DNA of 64,000 bases from Pontederia crassipes. Its lineage: Eukaryota; Streptophyta; Magnoliopsida; Commelinales; Pontederiaceae. The stretch is from positions 72,514,077-72,578,076 of the forward strand of contig CM060194.1 in assembly GCA_030549335.1 (NCBI GenBank), in the 5' to 3' direction. The translations under genes were made by a program, and so were the position numbers. Of this stretch, positions 46,256 to 58,540 are shown one piece after another (positions within the stretch are counted from its first letter, which is position 1; every line of letters starts with the position of its first letter). The notes below the pieces were generated by a model. The model had not been told where the DNA came from. It made no database searches and saw only the letters and a list, made by a program, of their open reading frames with translations.

Positions 46256-48439
46256 ATCATATGTGCAAATGTAAATGAATGTCGATGCATGATTTATCAT
46301 ATAACAAACGTCTCCTGAATATCAGAAGATGGATCATATCTAATACCATTTCAAAATGAATAAGATTGCACTCATCATAATCCATTCAGATCATATCACA
46401 TATACTTTCCATAATTGCATTTCTCGAAACCAATTCATAGAATTCCAAAATATATTCAATATATATAATAATTGATGTCACACCGAATTTAAAATAGGTG
46501 AAAACATAGAGTAGGAGAAATCAACTTACCTACAAGGGCTAACAAAATATTTTCCTTTCTTTTTTCACTACTTTACTCTTCTACTCCTATAACAACAATA
46601 ATAAGAAACACATTACTACTATGATATGAACACAAGCCTATCACATATGAAACATAATTAATTGAAATGGTATATGAACCTTAAATATTGACTCTTATAA
46701 CATAAGTAACTATTAAACATAAGATTGACCTAATATTATGACATATTGCACACATAGTAAAGAAAATTCATATCTTCTGACATACATAATCAAATGACAT
46801 CATTTCAATTTTTTTTACTTTCATATTACAGAGATTAATCTGTAAAAGTTTTATTTCCTATTTCGTTATGGTTTGCTCTCATGAAAATCAACATTCAGCC
46901 TAAATTTTATGTTATTTCTATGTCCTGACAGACTGAGTAATCTTACTTTTATGATTTATATAAAATAATAAACATTCTCTATTCTGATACTTTTAATTTT
47001 TCCAAATAGTAAACATCCTAAGGTGCAATCATAAATTACTTAAATTTATATCTATTTGTACTGAGCACAATAAATTTAACCAATACTAGCATAATCTGCC
47101 ATAAGTTTCCTCTTGACAAACTGAGTAAGGCTCGGTAAATTATTTATAACTTTTGCTACACATATCATTTTCTAGTGATTCCAATTGTTAATGAAATCTA
47201 ACATCAATTTTTATTTAAATTATAAAATAATTACATGACATATTGGATTTAATACATAATTTACAAATTTGGATAACAATTTCGACGGACAGAACGATAG
47301 TACCTTAAAGATAATGGCATAACTTTATCTACAGAAATCATATTAACATAATTCCAAAGCTCAATGAAATTAGACTCATAAGGGATCAATCAGAATAAAT
47401 TTCATAATTTTTGGATCACTCAAAGGTATGAAATTATGTAGATAAAAATTTGGGAACTAATTGAACATTGCTAGAGTTAATCTTACTCATGAACAACATG
47501 AGTTTTGCCCCATGTTCAAGTAAAATCCGAAAACGAATGAGATGGGAAAGGTTCACAGAAATCCTAATTAGAAAGGTATGTAATTAAAATTAAAATAAAG
47601 TAAAGTATCAACTCACCACAATCGAGAATCCTAATTTTCTCTTCTCTTTCTCAAATTTCCTTCAACATGTAGTAAGCTTTCTACTACCTTTACTATTCGG
47701 CCAAGGATGGTGAAAGGGGCAGAAAGTGGTGGTAAAAGGTATAAGGTGAAGGATAAGAAGGCAAAGGAAAACCGACTTACCAAGTCGGCCAAAGAGTGAG
47801 ACCAAATTGCCCTTAATATTTGTCTTATTTATTTTATGGTTTTGTATTATTTATTTATTCACTTACTTAAGACATTATATCTAAATAAGGAACTACCCCT
47901 CATTGGATTCAAATAAAATATTTAGAAAAATAAATAACTAAGGAATCGAAATATAAATTTTTGTCCGAAGAACAAAAATCGTGATTTCACAAATTTTTTA
48001 ATTTTGTGTCTACGTTTTACCTAACTTACACACCTCCTAAAAATTCTTAAAAATCACTTTTAGAATTCTTTCATATATATGAACAATTACCGGGATTTTA
48101 ATTTCCAAATTTTCACTTTTTGAAAATTATATTTTCATGTCTTAAATAAATTTTCATCGCTTTCGCACTTTAGTTGATATTGAAGTGTAAGTCTTAACAT
48201 TACATTCATAGAGATTATCAATAAGATAATATGATATCACATTCATACAACTAATTATGCATTGTTAACTTAGGGATATTACATAAGCTAACTCCAATTT
48301 CGATTACAATGACCCACGGAAAAAACCTTTTAATGCGGAGCTATCAGCTTTGGATGTGCATGTAACTTTAATATTAGATTTAATGTAGGTGCTACCCACT
48401 TTTGTATTTTGTTACGTATGCTAAGCACCATGAGATTTG

Positions 48440-49067
48440 TGTTGGACGTTTATTGTTATGCGAGTTTGAGTAGCAATAGGAAAGAGAAAAGGAAAACTCG
48501 TATTGGTGTTGAAAACCACTCCGAGATGAGACACCTTCGTCTATTGCAATTTCGAAGCTATAAAAGGTGCAAAACCAAACCGCTACAAGGTGTGCAACAT
48601 CTGAACGAACAACCATCGAGAGATAAAAAGAGAAGCGAGAGAAGGAAATTTTGGAGTTCGATTCGAAAACGAGTTCTTATCCGTTTTTAATGAAATTTTA
48701 AGCATTACTTCTCAGCAACCTTCTCATTTATTCCTTATTTTTCGGTGTGATCATTTGACTTCTATCCTTTGTTCCGAGATATTTTTATTGTGTGACATAC
48801 AAGATCAAGTCTTCAAATTATTATTGTATTTCTCTGCGTAGTTCAGAGAAGAGACTTTGTAATCTACTATTATATCATACTAGTGGAATCTACTGCTTGC
48901 TCCTGTATTTTTTTCTCTCACATTGAGAGATTTTTCACGTTAATTCTTTACATCTTTGGTCTGATTTAATTCTTTTATATTATTATCATCATCCCATTAT
49001 TATTGTGCGCATTAAAAGAGAAAAAAATATAATTTCACAACTATTAGTTCAGCCTTTTTTCCTAACA
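48440..49067 (+). repeat. 5' LTR of the copia element
   Basis: 628 bp. A TATA-like CTATAAAAGG lies near 48558, with the CT/GA-rich R-U5-like sequence after it. Confidence 0.95.
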
Positions 49068-49068
49068 G

Positions 49069-49079
49069 TGGTATCAGAG
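49069..49079 (+). other. tRNA-Met primer binding site of the copia element
   Basis: TGGTATCAGAG one base after the 5' LTR. Confidence 0.9.
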
Positions 49080-49104
49080 TCAAGTCGAAAAAGTGCACAT
49101 TATA

Positions 49105-49960
49105 ATGGAATATAATAATGCCCCCAGTCGGATGTCTGTGCTCACAGAAATAAATTATTCTATCTGAAAGCTCGGATGAAGGACTACTTAAATTGCATGA
49201 ACCTTTATGATCCAATCGAAGGTGATGCTGCAAAGTCCAATGACATGGATGTTACAAAGTGGGAGAGGGCTAAGACCAAGACAGTCGCACAAATCCGACA
49301 ATGGGTCGACGACAAGGTGTTCATCATATCGCAAATATCGATGAACCCGATGAAGTGTGGAAAAAATTATAAGAAATGTACGAGTGCAAATCACCGCAGA
49401 ATAAAGTGTTATTGATGAAAAAACTTGTTAACCTCAAGTACAATGATGGTCATTTTATTGCAGAACATCTTGACAGCTTTCAAGAATTGATTAACAAATT
49501 GCCCTCAGTAAAGATTGTGTTTGAAGATGAGATCCAAACACTACTACTATTGAGCTCATTACCTAATAGTTGGAAAACGCTCGTTATCTCTCTAAATAAC
49601 TCTATTCCAGATGGACAACTATCTTTAGAAATTATTAATGATAGTTTGTTCAATGAAGAAACAAGAAGGCAAGAGCAGAATCTCAACAACAAATCAGAGG
49701 CATTCATCGTGGGAGAAACAAATAGAGAAACTATCACGTCCACGATATCGAAGTTCAAAAAAGAAGTCACCTGTTATCATTGTGGCAAGTCAGGACACTT
49801 CAAGAAGTGTAGAAAATTAAAGCGTGATCGGTCACATGAAGAGTCAGAAGATATTAAAAAGAAAAAGAAGAACAGTGGTGGAAACAACATTGCAGTGGTA
49901 CATCAGATGATGTATACTTTCTTACTCAAGAAGATGGTGTCAATGTTGTGAGTCAAGATT
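49105..49960 (+). pseudogene. Copia gag (UBN2-type) remnant
   Basis: ATG at 49105 starts a frame with a stop where Trp is expected (SI-W-K to SI-stop-K) and a one-base loss just after; it resumes at 49176 and again at 49376. The last frame has the gag core (HLDSFQELINKL, LLLSSLPNSWKTLV) and a zinc knuckle CYHCGKSGHFKKC at about 49772-49810, one residue short between His and the last Cys (H-x3-C). A basic Lys-rich tail follows. Confidence 0.9.
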
Positions 49961-50120
49961 CAGTTTGAAACTTAGACACCATAATTTCGTTCCATATTAC
50001 CCATCGCAGAGATGTATTCTCAACATATAAAGATGGAGCATTTGGTCAGTAAAGATGAGGAACAAGTCAGAGTCCCAAATTGCTAACGTTGGAGATATTC
50101 AGTTGAAGATCAATACAAAA
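49896..50120 (+). pseudogene. Copia protease remnant
   Basis: In frame after gag: DDVYFLTQEDGVNVVSQDSV, then a stop where Trp is expected, then NLDT-IIS-FHITHR. The usual D-T/S-G-A-S reads DTIIS, so the catalytic motif is broken. Confidence 0.75.
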
Positions 50121-50319
50121 TGCAGTGATCGTGCTCAAAGATGTAAAGCATGTACCATAAATCCGTCTTAACCTAATTTTAGTTGGAAAATTAGATGACG
50201 ATGGCTACGATAGCAACTTCAAAGGGGGAGTGTGGAAACTCAAAAGAGGTTCGCTCTTGCTAGCGAAAGAAATCAATGATGGTACTCTCTACAAGATTGA
50301 AGCACAACACTGTACCGAG

Positions 50320-51170
50320 GAGATAAATGTGACTCAAGAGATGCCATCATCTGAGTTATGGCACAAGCGACTTGGTTACATAGGTGAGAAAGTACTTCAA
50401 ATATTAACTAAATGAAATCTGCTTTCAGGTATGAAAGACACTTCACTTGACATATGTATTCATTGTTTGACTGGTAAGCATATTAGAGTTACATTTAATA
50501 GAACTTCTTCATCTAGAAATTCGCACATACTTGATTTGGTGCATAGTGATGTCTGCTATACGAAGGATAAAACTCTTGGTGGTGCTCTTTATTTTGTCAC
50601 ATTTATTTATGACCGTTTTAGAAGAGTATGGGCTTTTCTTATAGCACACAAAAATTATGTGTTGACAGAGTTCACGAATTTTCATGCCAATGTCAAAAGA
50701 GAAAATGACAAGAAGCTCAATTGTATTCGAGCAGACAATGACGACGAATAAAGAGGTCCATTTGAAAAATATTGCAACACATATCACATCAAACTTGAGA
50801 AGACAGTTCCCAAAACTCCTCAATAAAATAGTGTCGTTGAGAGGATGAATAGAACAATTAAGGAACGTGTCAGATGTATGCTTCTACGTGTTAAGCTATC
50901 GAATGGATTTTGGAGTGAAGCAATGATGACTGCAGTCGAATTAATCAACCATTCACCATCAGTACCTCCGAATGGTGACATACATCTAAAAGTCTGGTTA
51001 GGGAAGGATGTTTCATGTAAGCATCTCAGAGTGTTTGGTAAATTGACAGCAAATCGAAAGAATGTATCTTCCTCGGATATGGAGGTGATGAATTTGACTA
51101 CAAACTCTGAGATCCTATTAACAGAAAGGTTATCAGAAGTAGAGATGTTGTGTTCATGGAACACCAAATA
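50320..51170 (+). pseudogene. Copia integrase remnant
   Basis: The pre-integrase part has LWHKRLGYIGEKVLQ; the core has DLVHSDVCYTKD and later IRADNDDE, corresponding to the first two acidic residues of the DDE triad; C-terminal MNRTIKERVRCMLL...FWSEAMMTA and VWLGKDVSCKHLRVFG follow. The frame is broken at about 50413, 50750 and 50826. Confidence 0.9.
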
Positions 51171-51479
51171 ATTGAAGATCTGTCGAAAGACAAAGAGCTA
51201 ACTACCTTACTAATTATCTAATTGAACTGAATTCAGTTAATGCACTTGTAGAAGATGGCATTGCTCGAAAGCTGATCAAGATGACAGTAGCAGTGACTGC
51301 AGCTCATATAATTCAGATATACCTTCGGATAATCAAAACATTGATGATGAACCACATGTCGAGCATGATGCACCAATACAAGAATCTCAAGTGAGAAAAT
51401 GGAACAGATAAAGACAAGAGTCAAGGCAGTACTCCCCAACTGAATACGTGTTATTAACTGAAGGGGGAGAACTAGAGTG

Positions 51480-52260
51480 TTATCAAGAAGTCTTGTTACA
51501 TGAGCAGAAGGATGAGATGATAAAAGCCATGCAAGATGAGATGCAATCTCTGCATGAACAACACTTACAAAGTGGTGAAGCTTCTTAAAGGGAAGAGAGT
51601 ACTCAAGAATAAGTGGGTGTTTCGATTGAAGAGTGAAGAGAATAATCCACACCCAAGATACAAAGCAAGGTTAGTCGTAAAAGGAATTGATTTTGATGAG
51701 ATATTCTCACCAAAAGTCAAAATGTTATCAATTCGAGTGGTTCTTGAATTAGCTGCTACCAAAGATCTGAAGAATCAATAGTTAGACGTAAAACAATTTT
51801 TCTCCATGGTGACTTAGAAGAAGAAATTTATATAGAACAGCCAGAGGGTTTCCAAAAGCAAGAAAAAAAACTTGGTGTGTAAATTGTAGAAAAGCTTGTA
51901 TGGACTCAAATAGCACATCGCTAGCGGTACAAGAAGTTTGAGTTATTCATGATGCAACAAGAATAAAATAAGACTAGATCAGATCATTGTGTATTCGTGA
52001 AATATTTTTCACATGATGATTTTATTATCCTGTTGTTGTATGTTGATGACATGCTTATTGTAGGTTAGGATAAAAGCAAGATTGACAAGTTAAATCATGA
52101 GCTGAGTGAATGCTTTTCTATGAAAGACCTCGGCGCAGCAAAGTATATCCTTGGCATGATGATCACTCGTGATTGAGAGTAGCGCAAGCTATGGTTATTC
52201 CAAGAAACGTACAACGATAAAGTCTTGAAGATGTTCAACATGAAGAACGCAAAGGCAATC
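51480..52260 (+). pseudogene. Copia reverse transcriptase remnant
   Basis: Contains LKNKWVFRLKSEENNPHPRY-KARLVVKG, the fingers motif, and an intact polymerase motif YVDDM at 52039-52053. A TAG follows nine codons later (expected Gln). Stops at about 51780, 52068 and 52175 and other lesions make it non-functional. Confidence 0.92.
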
Positions 52261-52539
52261 ACATCGTCACTTGCAGACCACTTCAAGTTGAATTCTAGAC
52301 AGTGTCTGAAAAGCAAAATCGAGAAGCAAAAAATGAAGAACGCCCCATAAGCATCTGCAGTTGGCAGTCTGATGTATGCAATGGTTTGCAGAAGGCCAGA
52401 CATAACATATGCAGTTGGTGTAGTGAGTCGATTCCCATGAAATCATAGTAGAGAGCATTGGGATGCAGTGAAGTGGATTCTCAGATATCTTCGAGGCACG
52501 TCTAAGATATGTTTATATTTCGAAAATGCTAAGCCAGTG

Positions 52540-53010
52540 TTAGAATGATTTACTGACTCTGATATGGCAGAAGACATTGATAGTCGAAAGTCAACTTCTG
52601 ATTACTTGATGACATTCGCAGGAGCAACAGACTCATCGCAATCCAAGTTACAAAGTGTATTGCACTATCAACGACTGAAGTAGAATATATCGCAGCTACT
52701 AAAGCAGACAAGGAAATTCTATGGATAAGACAGTTTCTGAGGGACTTAGGTTTGACGCGGGAGAAGTAAATTATCTACTACGACAATGAGAGTGCTATAC
52801 ATCTGAGTAAGCATTCTAGTTTTCACTCTAAATCCAAGCATATTGATGTCTAATATCATTGGATTCGTGACGAAATGAAGAAAAAAAATTCTTTATTCGA
52901 AAGATCCATACTGATAAGAATACATCAGATATGATGACGAAGCCTCTACCGAGAAAGAAGATCGAGTTCTATAAGGAGCATGCAGGCTTGATGAATTTCT
53001 TCACATAAAT
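52540..53010 (+). pseudogene. Copia RNase H remnant
   Basis: Segments DSDMAEDIDSRKSTS, then CIALSTTEVEYIAATKADKE and later SKHIDV typical of copia RNase H are visible in two frames, with stops between. Confidence 0.85.
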
Positions 53011-53024
53011 AAGAAGGGGGAGTT

Positions 53025-53655
53025 TGTTGGATGTTTACTATTATGCGAGTTTGAGTAGCAATAGAAAAGAGAAAAGGAAAACTCGTATAGGTGTTGAAAA
53101 CCACTCCGAGATGAAGACGCCTTCATCTGTTGCAATTTCGAAGCTATAAAAGGTGCAGAACCAAACCGCTACTGGTGTGTGCAACATCTGAATGAACAAC
53201 CACCGAAAGAGAGAAAAAGAGAAGAGAGAGAAGAGAACTTAGGGGTTCGATTTAGGAACGAGTTTTTATCCATTTTCAACGAAATTTCAGGCATTACTTT
53301 TCAGCAACTTTCTCATCTATTCTTCATATTCTAGTGAGATTGTTCTAACTTCTATCCTCAGTTTCGAGAGAAATTTATCTTGTGATATCCAAGATTAATT
53401 CTTGAGATTATTATTATATTCCTCCGCGTAGTTCAGATAAGAGACTTTGTAACCTACTATTATTTCATAGTGGAAGATCTGCTGCTTGCTCTCGTGGTTT
53501 TTCCTCTCACGTTGAGAGATTTTTTATATTAATTATCCGCGTCTTTGGTATGATTTAAGTCTTTTATATTATTGTCATCATCCCATTATTGTGCGCATTG
53601 AAAAAGGAAAAAGAAGATAATTCCGCAACTATCACTTCAGCTTTTTTTTCCAACA
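53025..53655 (+). repeat. 3' LTR of the copia element
   Basis: 631 bp, aligned along its length with 48440-49067, with a TATA-like CTATAAAAGG near 53144. Confidence 0.95.
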
Positions 53656-53660
53656 ATTTG

Positions 53661-54000
53661 GTATTAACGAATCCGGATCTTTTATTTATTCAATATTTAT
53701 TATATTTATTCCTTTTTCATATCCACCATTGATTTCAAATTAAAACCCTATTTACTTAATTTGGTAGTATACCCATTAAATCCATTTATATTTGTACATA
53801 GGCATATAATTAGGCTTATTAATTATCGGGATGGGGCATGTTTAAGCCATTTGTCTGATATAATTGTGGTCATCTTAAGAAACCATTGGCCCTAGAGTTA
53901 ATTACCTAGAAGGCTCATAGTTAGAGCGAAGCCCAAAGAGTGCTGAAAATTCGAATAAGTTCCATGTTAATGCTAACATGTTCACTTTCATTGCTCTATT
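53661..54000. other. Spacer
   Basis: About 340 bp between two transposons, no gene or motif recognised. Confidence 0.6.
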
Positions 54001-54899
54001 CACTACAAGAAAATTATGATTTTTCGATGGGCGATTTCCGACAAAGGAAATCCGTCGCAATTTGGGACTGATTTTTCGACGGATAGACTTCCGTTGGAAT
54101 TTTCGACGGTCACAACTCTCAAAAATAAAAATAATAAATTATGTAATTTATTATATCATTATTTTATTTTTCGACGATTAGGAACGTCGGAAGTTCCGAC
54201 GGATATCTATCTATTGCAAGTTTCGATGGTCAAGGCCGTCGGTAAATGAAAAATAATATTATACAAGTAGTTTTTTATTAATATATTTTGGCGATAGTTG
54301 AAATCGTCATAATTTTCTACGGAGTCTTTTATTAATATAAAAAATTTCAAACTGTCGATAGGAAAAAAATATGTAATATAAGGAGTCTTTTATTAATATA
54401 ATTAGCGACATTTCAAACCGTCGCAATTTCTGACGGTTTTGACTGTCGGTAAGTGAAAGATAATATAATATAAGGAGTATTTTATTAATATAATATGTTA
54501 TCGACGGTTCGGTCCGTCAGTAAACTAAAAAAATAAATATCATATATATGATAATAGTGTTTTATTATTATAATGAAATAATTTTTGACAGTCACGACCG
54601 TCAGTAACTTTAAAAATAATTAAATATTATATTCATATATATCTTTACTAATTTTTTGCTCGAGGCCGTCGATAATTAAAAAATACTCTCCCCCGCTTCT
54701 TTTTTCATTTTCCCGCCTTCCCAACTTTCTAACCATATATATATCTCTACTTTCCCACTCCATTATCTACTTCTTTCCCTCTCTTTTCTCTCTCCCTCTC
54801 TCTTGACGATCCTGCTCGACGACCCATTATTTTGCCGGCCCGACGACCTCCCGGCCGGTGACCCTCGCGCGCCTCTCTCTCTCCCCAGAATGTGGCCGC

Positions 54900-55110
54900 G
54901 GGGCAAGATCGGCCGCCAGCGATCGGCCGCCTGGCGGCCGGATCCAGCCGCGGGCAGTCGGATCTACCGCCTGGCAGCCGGATCCAACGCTGGCGGCCGA
55001 ATCCCGGCCATTGGCCGCCTGGCGGCTGTTCTAGCCGCTGGCCTTCAGATTGGCCGCCTGGCGGCCGAATCTGGTCGTTGGCCGTCGGATCGATAGCCAA
55101 CGGCCGACTA
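54900..55110. repeat. GC-rich palindrome array in CACTA core
   Basis: The exact 15-bp palindrome GGCCGCCTGGCGGCC occurs at 54925-54939 and 55052-55066, with degenerate copies between. The long frames on both strands result from this repeat. Confidence 0.85.
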
Positions 55111-55179
55111 ATTTTTTTATATTATAAAAATTATTTACGACGCTTTTGATCATCGAATGGCGATCGTGCAACGACCACC

Positions 55180-55480
55180 GAAAATTTCAACGGTTGACCG
55201 TCGATATTTGCGGCGGTCGTCGCGACCGTCGAAAGTTTCGCCGGTTGCGACTGCTAAAGTTTTGACAGTTTGGTCAACCGCCGCAAATATCGACGGTCAC
55301 GATCGTCGAAACTTTCGACGGTTCGCGACTGTCGAAAGTTTCGACGGTCGTGACCGTCGGACTTTCGTCGAATCTTTCGACATTTTTTTTCCAACCATCG
55401 AAAAATGATTTGCGACGACCGTTTTTCGAACGAATCGATTCCTCAAAAAACCCGTCAGAAATCATCATTTCCGACGGTTA
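55180..55480. repeat. Subterminal CGACGGTC/GACCGTCG inverted motif array
   Basis: Closely spaced copies in both orientations (for example CGACGGTCGTGACCGTCG near 55341) lie within 350 bp of the right end, where CACTA transposase binding sites are known to cluster. Confidence 0.8.
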
Positions 55481-55537
55481 TCGAAAAACTATAGATGGTC
55501 GAAACTATTTGTAATTCCCATCTTTCTTGTAGTGATT

Positions 55538-56156
55538 TCGATGAAAAAATTAGTGTATAACTTCATTTGGCTTGACCATATTTTTTTTAATATATTCTAG
55601 AGATAAATGAAAGTGTACATTTGGAAGAAAATTATACAAGAATTATGTTAGTTCATTGTTTAATTAAAATGTAATGGTAGTTGATCATTTGAATATTAGT
55701 TTTGACGATACATAATGACATCAATCTTGCGAAATATATGTTTTGTGATGCAGAATGGAAAACATTATCATTTCATTATTTTATTCTCCTTTTTACTGAA
55801 ATTTAAGCTTCCTAATTGAACTCATGCAGCAATGGCATTCCTAATTTTTATTTTAAACGTTATTATGTTATCCTTTTATATTTTAGATCTTGTCATTTTA
55901 TGATTTGTTTTATTGTTGTCATGTCATGAACTTATTGTTCTATTTACTTACAATGTCGATATCGATATGTGTTCCATATAAAAAAAAGAAATAGACATAC
56001 ATCTATTTATTTCTTTAAGAAAATTTGATGTACTGTGATTCAATGATCCACATACTATTATATTTTCTTCGTGATATATTTTTCTTAAACTCATATGAAT
56101 TTTTTATTATATATTTTAACATAATTTTCTTTTTTATTTCCACCATGATATATATA
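55538..56156. other. AT-rich spacer
   Basis: No gene or repeat terminus seen. Confidence 0.6.
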
Positions 56157-57228
56157 GGGTTTAATGGGCCGTCCTACCCATTCAAATGGGTAGGACCATC
56201 CTACCTACACTCGTGGCCATCGGATACATGTTCGACGTGTGACAAGCAAGCAGCAGTTCAAATGATAATAGAAAAAAAATCGGCGGTTCGATAGTGGTCT
56301 TGTTGCGGTCTGGTGTTTGTGAATCTATTGTGCCTTAAGCGACATGGAGGTGTGGTACCTTCTGCGAGGTCGACGGCGACAAACTCCTACGCCGGCTGCA
56401 AGGTCAATGATGACAGAACCCTTCCTTCCATGGCCGCGAGGTCGACGACGAAGGCAAAGTTGGCGGCTCTCGTGTGCCCTAGGCGACATGGAGGCGGTGG
56501 CGGCTACTGCGAGGTCGACGATGACAAACTCCTTTGTCGGCTGCGAGGTCAACGACGACAGAACCCCTCCTTTGATGGTTGCAAGGTAGACGACAAATGC
56601 GAAGTTGGTGGCTCTCGTGTTCCCTAGGCGGCGTGGAAGCGGTGGCTGCTGCTGCGAGGTCGACGATGGCAAACTCCTTCAACGGTTGAGAGGTCGACGA
56701 TAACAAAACCCCCCTTCGGTGGTTGCGAGATCGACGACGAAGGCAAAGTTGTGCGGTTGTTTGATCGCCATATTCTCGCGTGCCCTAGGGGCATGGAGGC
56801 AGCGGCGGCTGCAAGGTCGACGGTCACAAAACTCCAACAACAACGACTGCGAGATCGACAATGAAGGCAAAGTCGTGCAGGTCTGCGAGGTCGTTAACTT
56901 GTATGGTACGATAGTTGCGAGATTGACGATGATGGAGAAGTCATTGAGGGCAACGAAGCTAACAGTCCGTGTCTGCAGTCTCTCGCCTTCGGTCTCTTCC
57001 CAAAGGCAACATTATCGTCGACCACATCTGCAAGCTCGCCGACATCGGACACTCCATCGAAGAGGGCGAGGCTTCGGATCATCGGCAACGTGCAAGATGA
57101 CAATGTACCCATGTCAATGAACCACTGACTTTTAAAATCCATTCGAATTGCGCACTTAATTATTATTATTTGATCACCAATCAAACGGTCGTGAACATGG
57201 GTAGGACCTACCCACACTCATTAAACCC
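56157..57228. mobile_element. Mutator-like non-autonomous element, 1072 bp
   Basis: Ends GGGTTTAATGGGCCGTCC and (reverse complement) GGGTTTAATGAGTGTGGG; a 9-bp ATATATATA lies on each side (56148-56156, 57229-57237). Nine bases is the Mutator size, though the sequence is low in complexity. Both ends carry further CCTACCC/GGGTAGG palindromes. The interior is GC-rich tandem repeat without transposase. Confidence 0.75.
56341..56930. repeat. ~145-bp coding-like tandem repeats
   Basis: Units start near 56341, 56484, 56629 and 56789 with G-CATGGAGGCGGTGG-type sequence and continue with GCGAGGTCGACGATGACAAA, GACAGAACCC and GACGACGAAGGCAAAGTTG blocks. Within units a shorter GAGGTCGACGA motif recurs. 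Overlapping frames on both strands reflect the repeat; no known protein is recognised. Confidence 0.75.
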
Positions 57229-57237
57229 ATATATATA

Positions 57238-58135
57238 TAACTTTTGTCATATGTCACTTCATGATAAAATAGTCAAATGGATATCAAAAGTGATATATAT
57301 ATTAACATGAAAATACTTACTATATTTATAATATTAGCAAATAAATATATTTCCAAAAAAATTACTGCTTATTTAATATATATAACTAATTATACGTATT
57401 ATTATATGATACTAAAGTTATTTAGTTATACTAATACTATATATAAGGCATTAATGATAATGTGTAGCGAGTTTGCCTATATATGATTTTCCTTTTTGGC
57501 TTTGGTTTACAAAACTTTCGAGGTAATAAGTTCTTCTGTGTCTTACTTGTAATATGCGCAAATGAGGAATAACCTTGTCCCCCATTTTTTTGAGCTATTG
57601 TTCGCATGGGAAAAAAAATCTCAGAGATTAATATGGACACTCAGTGACATCGTCAAAAACATTTTAACGTAGGAGAATAAAAAAAGAGTGATATTACATA
57701 AGATTCACTTCATGCATCCTTCACATAAAATGGACTTTACATATCTGTGCAACTCGAGTAATTAGAAACACGATAATATTAACTTAATCAAATTTAAGAT
57801 AGGGTGGATACTCTCACCTTTGCAAGATTTCAAACTCGTCAAGCCCTACGATTTCGAAATTTCAAAGATCCATAACACTAATTATACTGTTGTAGATAAT
57901 CCCAAACATATGTACATGATTACATGCCAAGTGTTTAACAGAAACGAAATGTGCCTGAATAATTAGTTTACATTAATTGAATAAACTTGTCTTAGTGATT
58001 AATTTGTTGTCTGTAAGTTTCATCTTTTTTTCGCACCATATCTTCGAGGGAACTTCCTTATCAAACCACACTTTGATGCGTTAGGAGCCTTCACCCGTGT
58101 TCGGTTCAAGTTGACCTTTAAGTAACTCCTGAGTG
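57238..58135. other. AT-rich spacer with possible RNase H scrap
   Basis: AT-rich and non-coding, except that 58021-58130 on the minus strand gives LKVNLNRTRVKAPNASKCGLIRKF, similar in layout to the start of a plant LINE RNase H domain (KVNFDGS...GLIRN). The CACTA remnant begins just after it. Confidence 0.35.
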
Positions 58136-58540
58136 CACTATAAGAAAATTATCATTTTTCGACGAATAGAAATCTGTCGTAATTTGCGACGGATTTTGCA
58201 ACAAAAATATTTTCGTCAGAATTTTCGACGGTTAAAATCGTCGAAAATAAAAATAATAAATTATATAATTTATTATATTATTATTTTATTTTTTAATGAT
58301 TAGGAACATCGATATTTCTGACGGATATCTATCCGTCGCAACTTCCGACGATCATGACCGTCGATAAATATAAAATAATATAATATAAGGAGTATTTTAT
58401 TAATATAATTAGCGACAGTTTAAACCGTCACAATTTTCAACTTGTTCCGATCGTCGATAAATGAAACATAATGTAATATAAGGAGCATTTGGCGGGGCAG
58501 TTTAAACCTTTGCAATTTTCGATGGTTCCGATAGTTTGTT
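58136..58540. mobile_element. CACTA family A, left end only
   Basis: CACTATAAGAAAATTATCAT and the next 350 bp align with the left ends of 30321-32117 and 54001-55534. No right terminus is found downstream, so the element is truncated or broken up. Confidence 0.75.

Larger units (their letters stand above)
44893..48283 (-). mobile_element. Probable large solo LTR or LTR-derived repeat
   Basis: Ends TGTAACAATCC and GGGATATTACA form the short inverted TGTAAYA termini common in large plant gypsy LTRs. The body is non-coding with a purine/pyrimidine leader-like patch near 47630-47790 and a triplicated motif at 45985-46255. No primer site or internal coding region borders it. Flanks (AATAA, TAAGC) do not give a clean duplication, so this could also be a truncated element. 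Confidence 0.42.
48435..53660 (+). mobile_element. Ty1-copia LTR retrotransposon, full length but inactive
   Basis: LTRs 48440-49067 and 53025-53655, ends TGTTGG...CAACA; flanked by ATTTG (48435-48439 and 53656-53660). Primer site TGGTATCAGAG at 49069-49079, purine tract AAGAAGGGGGAGTT at 53011-53024. Order gag, protease, integrase, RT, RNase H is the copia order. Many stops and frameshifts interrupt every domain. The LTRs visibly differ, so it is an old copy. Confidence 0.97.
54001..55534. mobile_element. Non-autonomous CACTA transposon, family A, 1534 bp
   Basis: Perfect terminal inverted repeat CACTACAAGAAA...TTTCTTGTAGTG, flanked by ATT (53998-54000 and 55535-55537). Left subterminal sequence matches 30321 and 58136. 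The core 54690-55110 has a TATA-like ATATATATAT, a CT-rich tract and a GC-rich palindrome array. No transposase. Confidence 0.95.

Noticed and set aside
56313..57217. Several overlapping ORFs on both strands as genes
   Set aside because: All follow the 145-bp tandem repeat; no frame is favoured.
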